Positions 23,400 through 35,090 of a stretch of 64,000 nt of DNA are shown piece by piece. The stretch comes from Budorcas taxicolor. Its lineage: Eukaryota > Chordata > Mammalia > Artiodactyla > Bovidae. How positions within the stretch are numbered: the first letter of the stretch is position 1; every line of letters begins with the position of its first letter. A program made the translations under genes and the position numbers. The notes under the pieces are model-generated. The model was not told the origin of the DNA and ran no database searches. It saw nothing but the letters and a program-made list of their open reading frames with translations. The DNA lies in assembly GCF_023091745.1 (NCBI RefSeq), contig NC_068920.1, forward strand, positions 116,649,622-116,713,621, given 5' to 3'.

Positions 23400-24300
23400 A
23401 CCCAGTTAATTGTCATTATTTCAAAATATGTCCTTTTGTGTTACTGGAATATATCAAGCGTGCAAAAATTACACTGGAGAATAATAAACATCCAAGAAAT
23501 ATCACTAGCTTTAACTATCTTCCCCACATTTTTTTTTCAGACATTTTTAAAGAAATAACATTTACAAACAGAAACATGTTTCTTTGAATTATTTTTGAAA
23601 TCTCTCTTTTCTCCAGTGTAGTCATGGTACTTTCATATTTCACCATATTTACTGTCTCCATATTGCCCATAATTTCTCTACACTTTAGCCAGAATAACTT
23701 GTGGTATATATTGGTATTGACTTATATGTTATTAACATGGACTTAAAGATATAATTTTGCAGTTTTTACAGTCACCCTTGATTATGTTTTTGAGATCTAT
23801 CCTGGTTTTTATAGATAGTTCTAATTTATTAATTTCATTTCTGTTCAGCTTTTCATTATTTAAATATATTACCATTTATTTATGCATTCAAATATTGGTT
23901 TGTATTGAGATTATCTCTAGTTTATTAGTTTAGCAGAGATTGTTCTGATTATCCTTGTGTAGCTTTTTATTCACATGTGTAAATAATTTATATAAGGAAC
24001 AAATACCAAAGTGGAATTTCTAGTCATAAAGCACAGACATTTTTAACTTTAGTTGATGTTTGCAAAGTACTTTCCAAAGTGAGTGTGGCAATTCACACAT
24101 CCTACAATAGAGTATTAAAGTTCTTTCTCTCTTCTTGTCAATAATTGGTTTTGTTAATTTCTCCCAACCTGAAAATTATGAGATCTCATTTTGGTATTCA
24201 TATTTTATCTCTATATTCTATATAATTTTGATATTGAATATCATCATTCACCTTAAACCCTATATAATTATTGTAAATTTTATTTCTGCACTTAGCTGAG
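23400..24300 (-). mobile_element. Ancient L1 3'-UTR-like sequence, antisense (diverged)
   Basis: From about 23640 the plus strand resembles old L1 3' sequence in reverse ('gtggaatttctagtcataa', 'caaagtactttccaaagtg', 'ggcaattcacacatcctac'). The first 240 bases are not recognised. Strongly diverged. Confidence 0.5.
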
Positions 24301-24610
24301 ATATTTTGGAAGCTTAAAAAAATTTTTTTTCAGCTGGAAGTGGTTGAGCAGGAGAACACAGCCGAAACCTCTGGAGCCCTTCCATAGCCTGGTCTGGCCA
24401 CCAGGTGAGGTCCCCCAAGGTGACAATGCTTCTTCCTAGGGTACCTGAAGACAGGAGAACTCTGAATCCCATGACCCCATTTTGTGAGCCTAAGGGAGTG
24501 GCCATGGTCTTCATTTCACCAGATCTTGACTTTGGAATAAATATATACGTATATGACAGAACACCAGTCAGGGCCCATCAACCTTTGGGCCATGTATAGA
24601 TTTACTGTCT
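24301..24610. other. Unassigned GC-richer segment with exon-like ends
   Basis: A T-run with 'cag' ending at 24333, a 71-base segment 24334-24404, then 'gtgagg'. It looks like splice acceptor, exon and donor, and frame 2 across it is open (23 codons). The segment is clearly richer in GC than its surroundings. No protein family is recognised and the resemblance may be chance or part of an unnamed repeat. Confidence 0.3.
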
Positions 24611-25040
24611 ATTTATAGAAGGCTTATGCATATAATCTGAAGAAAAAAATAAAGATAGAAAAATGGCTCTCAACTTTAGAAAGAAAACTACTTTTGCCAA
24701 ATGTCAGTCTCCTCTATGTAAAACTATTAAGAGTATATGATATAGAAGAACTGAAAAAGTCACACATCTTATAAATGCCCTTTTCTTTAAAAAAATCATA
24801 GAAAAGAAATACTTCTAGAAATAACTGTCAGTAATGGAACTGTTAAACCACTTATAAATGTTTCACCAGGACCTGGAGGACAGATGTTAGAAGAAAAGGA
24901 GCAGAAAGTGGTAAGGAGTAAGAAAAGTAGGGTTCTTTGGTAGATTTCTTATATTTAAGACATTTTCATATCATATTGTCTTTATTATTCTGTGTGTCCT
25001 GCTTTTATTGGTACTGTATCTATAATGACAATTTTATCTT
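24611..25040. other. AT-rich intergenic DNA
   Basis: No gene or repeat family recognised. Confidence 0.55.
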
Positions 25041-25130
25041 TTTATTATTTTTATTGGATTAATATAGTTTTACAATGTTGTGTTAGTTTCTGCTGTACAA
25101 TTAAGTGAACTAGCTATGTATGTGTGCATG

Positions 25131-25285
25131 CGTTCCATCACTCAGGCATATATGACTCTTTTAGAACCCCATGGACTGGAGTGAGTTGCCATTCCTTCTC
25201 CAGAGGAGCTTCCTGACCCATGGGTCAAACTTGTGTCTCTTGTGTCTCCGGCATCAGCAGGCGGATTCTTTACCACTGTGCCACC
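25131..25285 (-). mobile_element. Bov-tA SINE, diverged
   Basis: Reverse unit with 'cccatggactggagtgag', box-B-derived segment and tRNA-like head ending 'ctttaccactgtgccacc'. Diverged from other copies here. Confidence 0.85.
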
Positions 25286-25490
25286 AACAGGTGTCCAACT
25301 CAGCCGTGTCCAAATCTTTGGGACCCCGTGGATCGTAGCCCACCAAGTTCTTCTGTCCAAGGATTTCTCCAGGCAAAAATATGCAATGGATAGTCATTCT
25401 TTTATCCAAGGGATCTTCTTGACCTAGGGATCAAACCAGGGTCTCACGCTTGCAGGCAGATTCTTTACCATGTGTGCCACCAGGGAATCC
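25286..25490 (-). mobile_element. Bov-tA SINE
   Basis: A second reverse unit immediately following the first ('gggaccccgtggatcgtag' … 'gtgccaccagggaatccc'). The two lie in direct tandem, one apparently inserted at the head of the other. Confidence 0.88.
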
Positions 25491-25560
25491 CATAAATATA
25501 TATATACATACCCCCTCCCTCTCGGGCCTTCCTCCTTCCACTGCCACTCAGTATTTAAAA

Positions 25561-26520
25561 GTATTTCTAAAGTGACTGATGCATATCTAAAGGAGATGCA
25601 GTAATAAAAAAGTAGATGCATTAAAATATGCATTTTATAAATATTCGTTTGTTAAAATTCAAATGGACTATTGTTCTTTGGATATGGATTTACTCAGCAC
25701 AGATGGAACAAGAATGGTTTGTGCTGCACTGTTAGCTCCAGTTCATGTATTCTCTGCTGCTCTTATCAATCTGGCCAGCCCTCTGTAAGGCACTCTTTTC
25801 CTGTTACTGGTTCAGAAGCCAACTTCCACAGTCTTCCTGGGAAGGGAACAGAAACTGGCATTAACCTGGCAAGCTAGCTTATGGATTTTTTGACCTGACT
25901 CTAGTGAGTCCATGCTGTAATCTTGTGCCTCACTTTCATACTCCTTCCAGAATTTAGTCTCCATCCATTTGCTGTGTGGATGCTGCAGTCATTTTTCCAA
26001 TTATCAGAAGCTAAATTGAGCAAAAAATTCTACTGGAGAGTATAGAATTAGTTACTCCCACAATAGCGGCAACTTTATAAAATGTCTAAAAAGAAAAGGC
26101 TGGTTTCAGAGTATTGATATAGTTGGATAGATAGAGAATTTCTCTTGGAGCTACAATTACATAGTAAGACAAAGGAAAACAAAACAAAAACAAAAAGCAC
26201 AAATTTTATGTTTATTTGTGGTGGATTTAGGAGAAGTGAGAGAGTTTCAAGAGTCAAAAAACATTCCTAATCATTACAGGTCTTCCCCAACAACCTTCAA
26301 AAAGTCATGGAAAATAGCAAATTTATACATAGCATCCAAGAAAGAACTTTTTGAGAAATACATCATCCAGTAACTTTTAGAATTAGAAACAGGACATTTT
26401 CTTTAGGATACAGTTCGATTTACTAAAGCAGGACAGGATAGACACATTACAATGGATGCTTCATGGGGAATTTTATGAGTGAAAGGGAGAGTGGAGAATA
26501 TCCCACTAGACACAGAGTTC
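25561..26520. other. Intergenic DNA, nothing recognised
   Basis: A moderately complex stretch at 25740-26000 has no match I recognise; the rest is AT-rich. ORFs of 60-68 codons are chance level. Confidence 0.5.
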
Positions 26521-26543
26521 TTAGATCTCTCAGCCAGTCATAG

Positions 26544-27100
26544 AATGCAGGTTACAAGAATAAGCTCTGAAGAATATTTCTGAGAACTTGGAGGGGAGGA
26601 TATATAAGTAATCTGTTTTCCTGCAGTTTCTACATATGGTTAAATCGATGGAAACCTTTACCAAGGTCACAGCTAAGAAGTATTGTATCAATGCCACACA
26701 TGCAGAGCCCTGTACCAAGGTCATCTCTGGAACTGACTGAGCCCCACTGTAACCATTGCTGAGAGCCCTCCCCCTGGCCAATCCATCCTTACTGGTCAGT
26801 TCCTTGATGGTGCATTAGGCAAAAACACTCACCCTTGTACTCACCCTATAGCTCCTGAACTAATTGACTTATGTCACTCTTCCAGAAGAAATTTCCAGCA
26901 GCAATTTTCTTTGTCTTCAGGCTATAAAAATTGGCTACTAACCCACAAAAAGCATCAGCTCTCCCTGGCCTGTCAGGAGGTTGGCCTGCTGTGCTTGCAG
27001 CATCCACATTATCTCTGCCCTTTGTTGTTAATGAACTCACTCATTTCTGTGTACTCTGTGTCTGGTAATTCTTTTCAAGCCATCACTAGGGTCCGTGACA
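26544..27100 (+). mobile_element. Solo-LTR-like unit (class I ERV-like)
   Basis: GC-richer than its surroundings, with a TATA box 'tataaaaa' at 26923-26930 and the downstream pattern expected of R-U5 ('aactcactcatttctgtg', 'gtctggtaattcttttc'), ending in CA at 27100. A 23-plus T-run follows. The start is uncertain and I found no clean TSD, so family and exact length are open. Confidence 0.55.
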
Positions 27101-27123
27101 GAATGGAGACTTTTTACTTTACA

Positions 27124-27149
27124 ATCTTTTTTTTTTTTTTTTTTTTTTC
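27124..27149. repeat. Poly-T tract
   Basis: A homopolymer T tract of more than 20 bases, immediately downstream of the LTR-like unit. Confidence 0.95.
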
Positions 27150-28267
27150 CGCTTGTTTTTTCTCTCAGAATCTTAGAGCTGTGCTCGACTGATTCCTTCC
27201 CCTTGCCTTTGCCATGAAATGTTTTGTTCAGTTTCTTTGTTTTCTTTAATTCCTTTTTGTTTACTCTTGGCATTTGTAGGATTTATTTTGTTAATCTTGA
27301 AATTAAAATAAGTCTAAAAATATTTCATAGGAGCCTCTGCTATTAACTTTGATTTACTGTAATGACTATTTTCTTCAGATTAAAAAAAAAATTATTCTCC
27401 AATTATTGCTATCAATATTTATCTCTTTACTTGTTTATCTTTCCTTCTCAAATGTGTTACATTCATTTATTGAATTTCTTATCTCTTTAGTCTATTTCCA
27501 TTAGATACTTTCTATGCATCTCTTTATTCACTGAGTTTAATTTTTTGTTTTCTATTATAGATTTTACACCATTCCTTACCACAAATTTATTTTTGAATTT
27601 CAATTTGTGTTTTCATAGCAGAGAAATCTCTCCTGACTTCTGAGTCATTATGCTTTGTAGCTGCAAGGACTTTCAGGCACAAGAAACATTCTTTAAAATA
27701 AATAGGAGACTTAAATTTACTCGCTTATTTTTTGTAAGTTCCTTTCATGTCAGGGAATCTTGATCTGATACTTTTGATAGTTCCCATTCTTTTAAATAAA
27801 CAAACATTTTCATGAGTCTGATATTTTTATTTTTCATCCAAATTGGTTATGTTCAAAGGGTGCCACATTCTAGAAAACTTTATTTAAGATTTGAAAGACA
27901 TTTTCACATACACAGATTCTCTACAGCTATACTGTCTGTGTAATATCTTGAAAAAACATATTAGTGTATGTTTGATGTGAGAAGAAGCATTAGTAAGAAC
28001 TAACAATTAAAATCTTTAATGTAAAACATATTTTCATGTTAACTTGGTTATGTCAAGATAAAAATATATTTAAATCAAGGGAAATTAGGATAAGGAAGAG
28101 ATGAGAAAATGTAAGCTTCCTGGACAATTTGCCTATAGACTCAAGAGAAGAGTTATTGTCATTGTTTTGATATTTGCAATTTCCTATTTGTTTTATTTAA
28201 GTACTTACTTTATTGTTTTAATCTGTACAAGTAGAAATTTAAGAAAAAAATAAATTTGCAGTGCCTT
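27150..28267. other. AT-rich intergenic DNA
   Basis: T-rich sequence, nothing recognised. A 78-codon minus ORF at 27037-27273 includes a polylysine track from the T-run and is not a gene. Confidence 0.55.
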
Positions 28268-28718
28268 GTTTGTTGTTCTGTCACCAAGTCATGTCCTACT
28301 TTTTGTGACCCAATGGACTGTAGCACACCAGACTCCTCTGTCCTTCACTGTCTCCCAGAGTTTGCTCAAACTCATATCCCTTGAGTCACTGATGCCATCT
28401 AATCATCTCATCTTCTGCCAGCCCTTTCTCCTTTTGCCTTCAATTTTCCAAGCATCAGGGACTTTTCCAATAAGTCAGCTTTTCACATCACATGGCCAAA
28501 TACTGGAGCTTCAGGTTTAGCAACAGTCCTTCCAATTAATAGTCAGGATTGATTTATTTTAGGATTGACTGGTTTGATCTCCTTGCAGTATAAGGGACTC
28601 TCAAGCATCTTCTCTAGCATTACAGTTTGAAAGCATCAATTCTTCAGTGATTGGCCTTCTTTATGGTCCAATTCTGACATCCGTCCATGATTACTGGAAA
28701 AACCATAGCTTTCACTAT
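28268..28718 (-). mobile_element. BovB LINE 3'-end fragment, diverged
   Basis: Reverse-strand BovB from the 'ttgttgttctgtcacc' tail to 'aaaaccatagctttcacta'. More diverged than most copies here, with broken frames and a few small deletions. No TSD was resolved. Confidence 0.9.
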
Positions 28719-29330
28719 GCATATCGTTTCTGTTGCTCACAAATTAAAGGGCCTTAAAACAATTAGAATTCTTAAAATGATATTATGGTATAAAAATATT
28801 TCAGAGACATCTCTTGCTTTGCCTTTAGAGGTATTTCTGATAGATGTTTAGAGGATATGGTTTATTATATTAAAGAAGGATGTAAATTGAAAGGACTTTG
28901 GAGTGATTCCATTCCCATATCACAGGCTCCCATTTTAAGAAGGATGCTGATTGCTAAGAGAGCAACAAAAATGATGATGGTGTACTGCCATATATCCAGC
29001 TAACCCAGAGAACATAAAACAGGGGAAAAATAGAGTACTCATCATCAAATATTTGAAGAGTAATAAATTTATTCTACTCTGCTCCAAATGGCATAAATAA
29101 AAGACTAACATTACAGTGGGGATACTTTGCTTAATAAAAGAAAGACACTTGCAACACTTAGTACTCTTTGCTGCTGAAGTTGTTGAAGCAGTGGCTCTGG
29201 TGAACATGGGGAGGGTTTAGAGTGATGAGTGGGAGATTTCCTGAAGGATACCTAATGGGCCATCACCCTTCTGAGCTCCTTGGGTGATTCCACTAAAGAT
29301 CATGTTTAATTTAACCGGAATTTTAAGGTT

Positions 29331-29348
29331 AGAGAACATTTGTTCTCT
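29331..29348. repeat. 18-bp palindrome
   Basis: 'agagaaca' and 'tgttctct' separated by 'tt'. The half-sites resemble steroid-receptor hexamers, but the 2-nt spacing differs from the 3-nt spacing those receptors prefer. Confidence 0.9.
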
Positions 29349-29351
29349 TCC

Positions 29352-29389
29352 ATTCAAATACACCTTTAATTATAAAGGTGTATTTGAAT
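29352..29389. repeat. 38-bp inverted repeat, 17-bp perfect arms
   Basis: 29352-29368 is the exact reverse complement of 29373-29389, with 'atta' between. It lies 3 bases from the preceding palindrome. Confidence 0.95.
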
Positions 29390-30157
29390 TGTGAAATCTG
29401 CAAAGTTAAATTTCATTGCATTTAATTTAGTAAAATTAAAATGCCTAGTGACATCCTGGTTAGAAATTAGCCATATTTAGACTGGTAATTAATGTCTAAT
29501 TGGACACTAGTACTCAATTTCATGGTAAGGAAATAATGGCTAAAAATACCAACTAGTATTTAAAAGATATGTGATATATATCCTGAAGCAATTTTCTTAA
29601 ATGCCAATTTAATTTGACATTTAGAGACTGAGAGATGTGCTTGCTGATGAAAGTTGTACTGTGATCCTATGGCATATGGCTATGCATTCTTATTTGAGGG
29701 ATACAAAAATAATTTTATTGAACCCTAGGTATCTTAAAAGTGAATGGTTTACTTCTGGGAAGATGCATTTTTAATTAAATATACTTGTGTTACATAGAAA
29801 CTGAGAGAAATAAATGACTTTTTCAAAAACAATTCTGATATTTTACAAAAAGCTTTAAAATAAATATACCTTCCTAAAATTTAGCACGTTTGAAGTTCTG
29901 TCTGTAATATAACTAGGTAAAAGCATGGGGAAATCAACTCATTCTATATAACTTTGCACCTTATTTATGCAAAGGATTTGAATTGGAATTTGATCTTAGT
30001 ATCAATTATAAAATAATTATATAATGTCAAGCAGATTCATATGCTTTAAATGACAATTGAGAAAAATACTATCTTTATATAATATTTGATGAATTTAGTT
30101 AAAATGTATTTTTGAAAACACAACTGTAATGTCCTTCAGAGTTGAGCCAAAGAACAA

Positions 30158-30640
30158 GTATTAGTCAGAATTTTCTAGACAAATAGAATAGAAACAGAAG
30201 AGAGAGAAAGAGGCTGATTTATAATAAAGAATTACCTCACATGATTATGAAGGCTGACAAATTTTAAGATCTACAGGGTAAGCAGGTAAACTGGAAACAC
30301 CTGAACAGCAGATGCTGTTGGTGCTGTTTCGGTCCCAAGACCCAGGAAAAGCCAATGTTTTATTTTAAGTCATAAGGTGGGGAAAAAATGATTTTCCAGT
30401 TCGATGGCAATCAGGCAGGAATTCTTTCTTACTTGGGGAAGAGTCTGCCTTTTTGTTCTATTCAAGACTTCAGCTGATTGGATGAGGATCATCTATTTTA
30501 TGGAGGGCTGTCTGTTTGAATCAATTCACTGATTCTTAAAGTTAACTTCGTCTAAAAACACTCTCCCAGAAATGCCCATAATAATGCTGTTTTAATATGT
30601 GGGCACCCCATGGCTCAAGAACATAAACATCAACAACTAA
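30158..30640. mobile_element. Ancient mammalian interspersed repeat, family not assigned
   Basis: Phrases such as 'ataaagaattacctcacat', 'gattatgaaggctgac', 'gcaatcaggcaggaattc', 'ttttgttctattcaagac' and 'cttcagctgattggatgag' occur in an order I remember from a common old mammalian repeat. I cannot name the family with confidence (LTR- or L1-derived). Confidence 0.5.
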
Positions 30641-30965
30641 CTGGTAGTATTTGCAGCCAAAGCTAAAGGAATTCTTGGGAAACACTTGAATTGACTCCAA
30701 CAGCAATCCAAATGTAGTTAATTTCCCAGCATATTTTGTGACAAGCACATTTTCTGGAAATTTTTGAAAAATTAGTACTACAAGCCATCACAATCATTTA
30801 GAAAACAAATCAGCCAATCAACCAAGCAAAACATACCAAGGAAAGCCCACAGAAGTGACCTGGTTTTGAATATTGTCTAAAGAAAAAAAATTAAGTAAAA
30901 AGTAAGATCACCATCCATCATCATCATCATCATTTCCATGAAATTCACTGTACTTAGAAACCATA
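30641..30965. other. Intergenic DNA with ATC microsatellite
   Basis: Nothing recognised apart from an (ATC)n run at about 30910-30932 next to the following SINE. Confidence 0.55.
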
Positions 30966-30975
30966 TGACATTCTT

Positions 30976-31182
30976 CTGAGCTTCCCCGGTGGCTCAGTGG
31001 TAAAGAATCTGCCTGCCAAGTGTTCAATCTCCGGGTCGGGAAGATACCTGGAGGAGGAAATGGCCACCCACTCCAGTATTCTTGCCTGGAGAATCCCATG
31101 GACAGAGGACCCTGGCAGGCTAGAGTTCATGGGGTTGCAAAAAGTTGGACATGACTTAGTGACTAAACTACCACGACTACTG
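30976..31182 (+). mobile_element. Bov-tA SINE with TSD
   Basis: tRNA-like head 'gagcttccccggtggctc', A unit 'ccactccagtattcttgcct', tail. Flanked by 'tgacattctt' (30966-30975) and 'tgacattatt' (31183-31192), a 10-bp TSD with one mismatch. Confidence 0.95.
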
Positions 31183-31192
31183 TGACATTATT

Positions 31193-32640
31193 TCCATGAT
31201 AAAAATCCATATTCATTTTAGAGAACTTTTGCTTCCAAAATGCATCCAAATTTTAATATAAATTATGTTTGTGTGACCTAGGAAAATTGGGGGCTTGAGA
31301 TCATAAAGAATACTGCTCTTAGAGAAAGCTTTTGTAGAACTGTTTGTACTGATTGTTTAGCATATACTCTCAAAAATAATAATTACAGAAGTTGAAAGGT
31401 TATTTTTCAAAAAGCAGACATCTTACTCCAATGCTACTATGACTTTGTAGATTACTACATTCCTACTGTGTTTATAAGGTAATAACAGAGGAATAATGTC
31501 TGCTAATGTTCAACACAGGGGTAAAATATAATGCTATTACTGTATTACTTAACTACCACTTAAATATATGTTATTTACTTCTGCTGTTGTTTCAAGTATT
31601 TATTTTGATGATTCAGCCTTTTTATGTCCTTTGAAGTATTTTTTTGTAGCTCATTGAGTGCTGTGTTGAGAACATAATAGGCATCCAATTAATACTGATA
31701 ATTTGTTAAGAGTGTGGACATGCATCCATGACATATCTGTATGCACATTATTTTATTTCGAATAGCAATGCACAGCCAATAAATCAGATCAACAGACAGT
31801 ATCATAAATGGCTATGATTTAGCCCATAGTCAAGTGAACTCTAGAAGACACTTGTTCTGTAAAGCTGAATATATCTGAAATAAAATCATGGGTGTTGTAC
31901 CAGAAGAAAATTCTTCAAGCATAACAGTGAAATTGAATTTAAAACAGAATAACATAGTTAAGTCAGAATTAATCATAAGAATATGGGCAGGCAACAGCTG
32001 ACAGTGAATATTTGAGTGAATTTAGAGTAATTATTAATCAGAATTGCTAGTTAAATCACAGCTGGGGTTAGAAAAAATGTGGGTTGATTATAGGATATTC
32101 TGTTAAGAAGAGTAAATTATCTAATTCAGTTAATTAATTATGGAATCTTGCTGATGCAAAGCTCCTTTTAAAACCTGTATTGTAGGATGCATTTCTACTC
32201 ATCCTGGAGAATCTATGCCCGATCCTTGAAAGGAATTATCCATAGGGGGGAAAAGAGCAGGAATATTGCTTTTTTTCTGGAGTGATTGCACCCCATTTAT
32301 TCCAATATTTATTTTCAATATGTCAGAAAGGAAACTACCCGACAGTACATCACTAAAAGAGAAGGGTATTCATGGACAGCTCACTCACAGGAAAACGTTG
32401 TGCCTACACCTGAATAAAGTTAAGTGGAGTTTGACAGCTCTCTAGTAAACATAATTATGATTACATGATAAATAGGATTGTTAAGGCTCACAAGTTGATT
32501 TGGGGATTTTGTTTAAACTATTTTGCTCATCTATCTTCAAAGCCCCCATAGTGTAAAGGAAAGAACATCAAGGTAGAAATCCAGAGACTTAACTCTACAC
32601 ATTGAATTTGTACCACCAGCAATTTCAATTCTTCCTGTCT
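31193..32640. other. AT-rich intergenic DNA
   Basis: No gene recognised. Weak L2-like 3' end at about 31650-31710 and weak MIR-like text at about 32535-32640; both too diverged to call. The stretch 32160-32420 is less AT-rich and looks unique. Confidence 0.5.
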
Positions 32641-32644
32641 GTTT

Positions 32645-32781
32645 CTGATATAGACTGGATGTTTATGTCTTCTTCAAAATAAATAAAGATAAAACTTTCA
32701 CTCCCAATGTTAAAGTTTTATGAAGTGAGTGTCTTTGAGAGTTAACTAGGTCATCAGGATGGAGCCTTCATGATTGGGATT
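32645..32781 (+). mobile_element. MLT1-like LTR, left part
   Basis: Starts 'agactggatgtttatg' and continues with 'ctcccaatgttaaag' and 'catcaggatggagccttc', the order of an ancient MaLR (MLT1-type) LTR. The BovB at 32782-35078 splits it after 'atgattgggatt'. Confidence 0.7.
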
Positions 32782-35078
32782 CAGTTCAGTTCAGTCACTC
32801 AGTCATGTCCTACTCTTTGGGACCCCGTAAACCACAGCACTCCAGGCTTCCCTGTCCATCACCAACTCCTAGAGTTCACCCAAACTCATGTCCATTGAGT
32901 CGGTGATGCCATCCAGCCATCTTATCCTCTGTCGTCCCCTTCTCCTCTTGCCTTCAATCGTTCCCAGCATCAGGGTTTCTTCACATCAGGTGGCCAAAGT
33001 ATTGGAGTTTCAGCTTCAACATCAGTCCTTCCAATGAACACCCAGGACTGATCTTTTGGATGGAATGGTTGGATGTCTTTACAGTTCAAGGGATTCTCAA
33101 GAGTCTTCTCCAACACCACAGTTCAAAAGCATCAATTCTTCAGTGCTCAGCTTTCTTTATAGTCTAATTCTCATATCCATGCATGACTTTTGGAAAAACT
33201 ATAGCCTTGACTAGATGGACCTTTGTCGACAAAGTAATGTTTCCGCTTTCTAATATGCTGTCTAGGTTGGTCATAACTTTCCTTCCAAGTAAGCATCTTT
33301 TAATTTCATGGCTGCACTCACCATCTTCAGTGATTTTGGAGTCCAAAAAATAAAGTCAGCCACTATTTTCACTGTTTCCCCATCTATTTGCCATGAAATG
33401 ATGGGACCAGATGACACAATCTCAGTTTTCTGAATGTTGAGCTTCAAGCCAACTTTCTCACTCTCCTATTCCACTTTCATCAAGAGGTCCTTTAGTTCTT
33501 CGATTTCTGCCATAAGGATGGTCTCATCTGCATATCTGAGGTTATTGATATTTCTCCCAGCAATCCTGATTCCAGCTTGTGTTTCTTCCAGCCCAGTGTT
33601 TCTCATCATGTACTCTGAATATAAGTGAAAAAAGCAGGGTTTCAAAATACAGGCTTGATGTACTCCTTTTCCTATTTGGAACCAGTCTGTTGTTCCATGG
33701 CCAGTTCTAACTGTTGCTTCTTGACCTGCATACAGGTTTCTCAAGAGTCAGGTCAGGTGGTTCAGTATTTCCATCTCTTTTGGTATTCCCATCTCTTTCA
33801 GAATTTTCCACAGTTTATTGTGATCCACACAGTCAAAGACTTTGGCATAGTCAATAAAGCAGTAATATATATTTTTCTAGAACTCTCTTGCTTTTTCGAT
33901 GATCCAGCGGATGTTGGCAATTTGATCTCTGGTTCCTCTGCCTTTTCTAAAACCAGCTTGGACATCTGGAATTTCACGGTTCACGTATTGCTGAAGCCTG
34001 GCTTGGAGAATTTTGAGCATTACTTTACTAGCTTGTGAGATGAGTGCAATTGTGCAGCACTTTCAGCATTCTTTGGCATTGTGTCTCTTTGTGGCAGGAG
34101 TGGTGGCTGGGTGGCTCCGAAGTGTCCAAGAGGATATACCCCAGGTCCAAGGTGAGGAATGGTGGCCGAGAGGAGTTACCCCACATCCAAGGTCAGGAGA
34201 GGTGGCAGAAAGGAGATACCCCACTTTCAAGGTGAGAGAAACCCAAGTAAGATGGTAGGTGCTAAGAGAGGGCATTAGAGGGCAGACAGACTGAAACCAC
34301 AGTCACAGAAAACTAGCCAATCTGATCACATGAACCACAGCCTTGTCTAACTCAATGAAACTATGCCATGCCATGTGGGGCCACCCAAGAAGGACGGGTC
34401 ATGGTGGAGAGGTCTGACAGAATGTGGTCCACTGGACAAGGGAATGGCAAATCACTTAAGTATTCTTGCCTTGAGAGCCCCATGAACAATATGAAAAGGC
34501 AAAAAGATAGGACATTGAAAGATGAACTCCTCAGGTCAGTAGGTGCACAATATGCTACTGGAGATCAGTGGAGAAATAACTCCAGAAAGAATGGAGGGAT
34601 GGGGCCAAAGGAAAAACAACACCCAGTTGTGGATATAACTAGTGATAGAAGCAAGGTCGGATACTGTAAAGAGCCATATTGCATAGGAATCTGGAATGTT
34701 AGGTCCATGAATCAAGGCAAATTGGAAGTGGTTAAACAGGACATGGCAAGAGTGAACGTCAACATTCTAGGAACCAACAAACTAAAATGGACTGGAATGG
34801 GTGAATTTAACTCAGATGACCATTATATCTACTATTCTGGGCAGGAATCCTTAAGAAGAAATGGAGTAGCCATCATAGTCAAAAAAAGAGTCTGAAATGC
34901 AGTACTTGGATGCAATCTCAAAAATGACACAATAAACTCTGTTTCCAAGGCAAACCATTCAATATCACAGTAATCCAAGTCTATGCCCCAACCAGTAATG
35001 CTGAAGCTGAAGTTGAATGGTTCTATGAAGACCTACAAGACCTTTCAGAACTAACACCCCCCACCAAAAAAAAAAAAG
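32782..35078 (-). mobile_element. BovB LINE, 2.3 kb, 5'-inverted, inserted in an MLT1-like LTR
   Basis: Left part (32782-about 34088) is minus strand: 3' tail, C-terminal region, and RT with an LRYADET variant of the catalytic YADD (33466-33744 ORF). Right part (about 34092-35078) is plus strand: BovB 5'-UTR tandem units, then endonuclease coding sequence (34368-34895 ORF with WNVRSMNQGKLEVVKQ, YIYYSGQESLRRNGVAI), ending at an A-run. The 12-bp duplication 'atgattgggatt' at 32770-32781 and 35079-35090 shows both parts came in one event. The central coding region between endonuclease and RT is missing. Confidence 0.95.
34092..34260 (+). promoter_or_regulatory. BovB 5'-UTR tandem units (inverted segment)
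   Basis: Three imperfect 45-50-base units, each with 'gtggc', a purine block and 'taccccac-tcaaggt', as at the 5' end of the other long BovB copies here. In full-length BovB this GC-rich region precedes the ORF and presumably holds the internal promoter; here it sits at the inversion junction. Confidence 0.8.
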
Positions 35079-35090
35079 ATGATTGGGATT

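Larger units (their letters stand above)
25041..25560 (-). mobile_element. L1 3' end, antisense, interrupted by two Bov-tA units
   Basis: The plus strand reads 'ttacaatgttgtgttagtt' and 'tctgctgtacaattaagtg' (antisense L1 3' end), resumes after the SINEs with 'ataccccctccctctcggg'. The L1 is therefore older than the SINEs at 25131-25490. Confidence 0.8.
28719..30150. other. AT-rich intergenic DNA containing two adjacent palindromes
   Basis: No gene recognised. Contains the two inverted repeats listed at 29331-29389. A 90-codon minus ORF (28935-29207) has no family signature. Confidence 0.5.

Noticed and set aside
29331..29348. Glucocorticoid/androgen response element
   Set aside because: The half-sites fit but the spacing is 2 nt rather than 3, and there is no gene nearby. 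Kept only as a palindrome.
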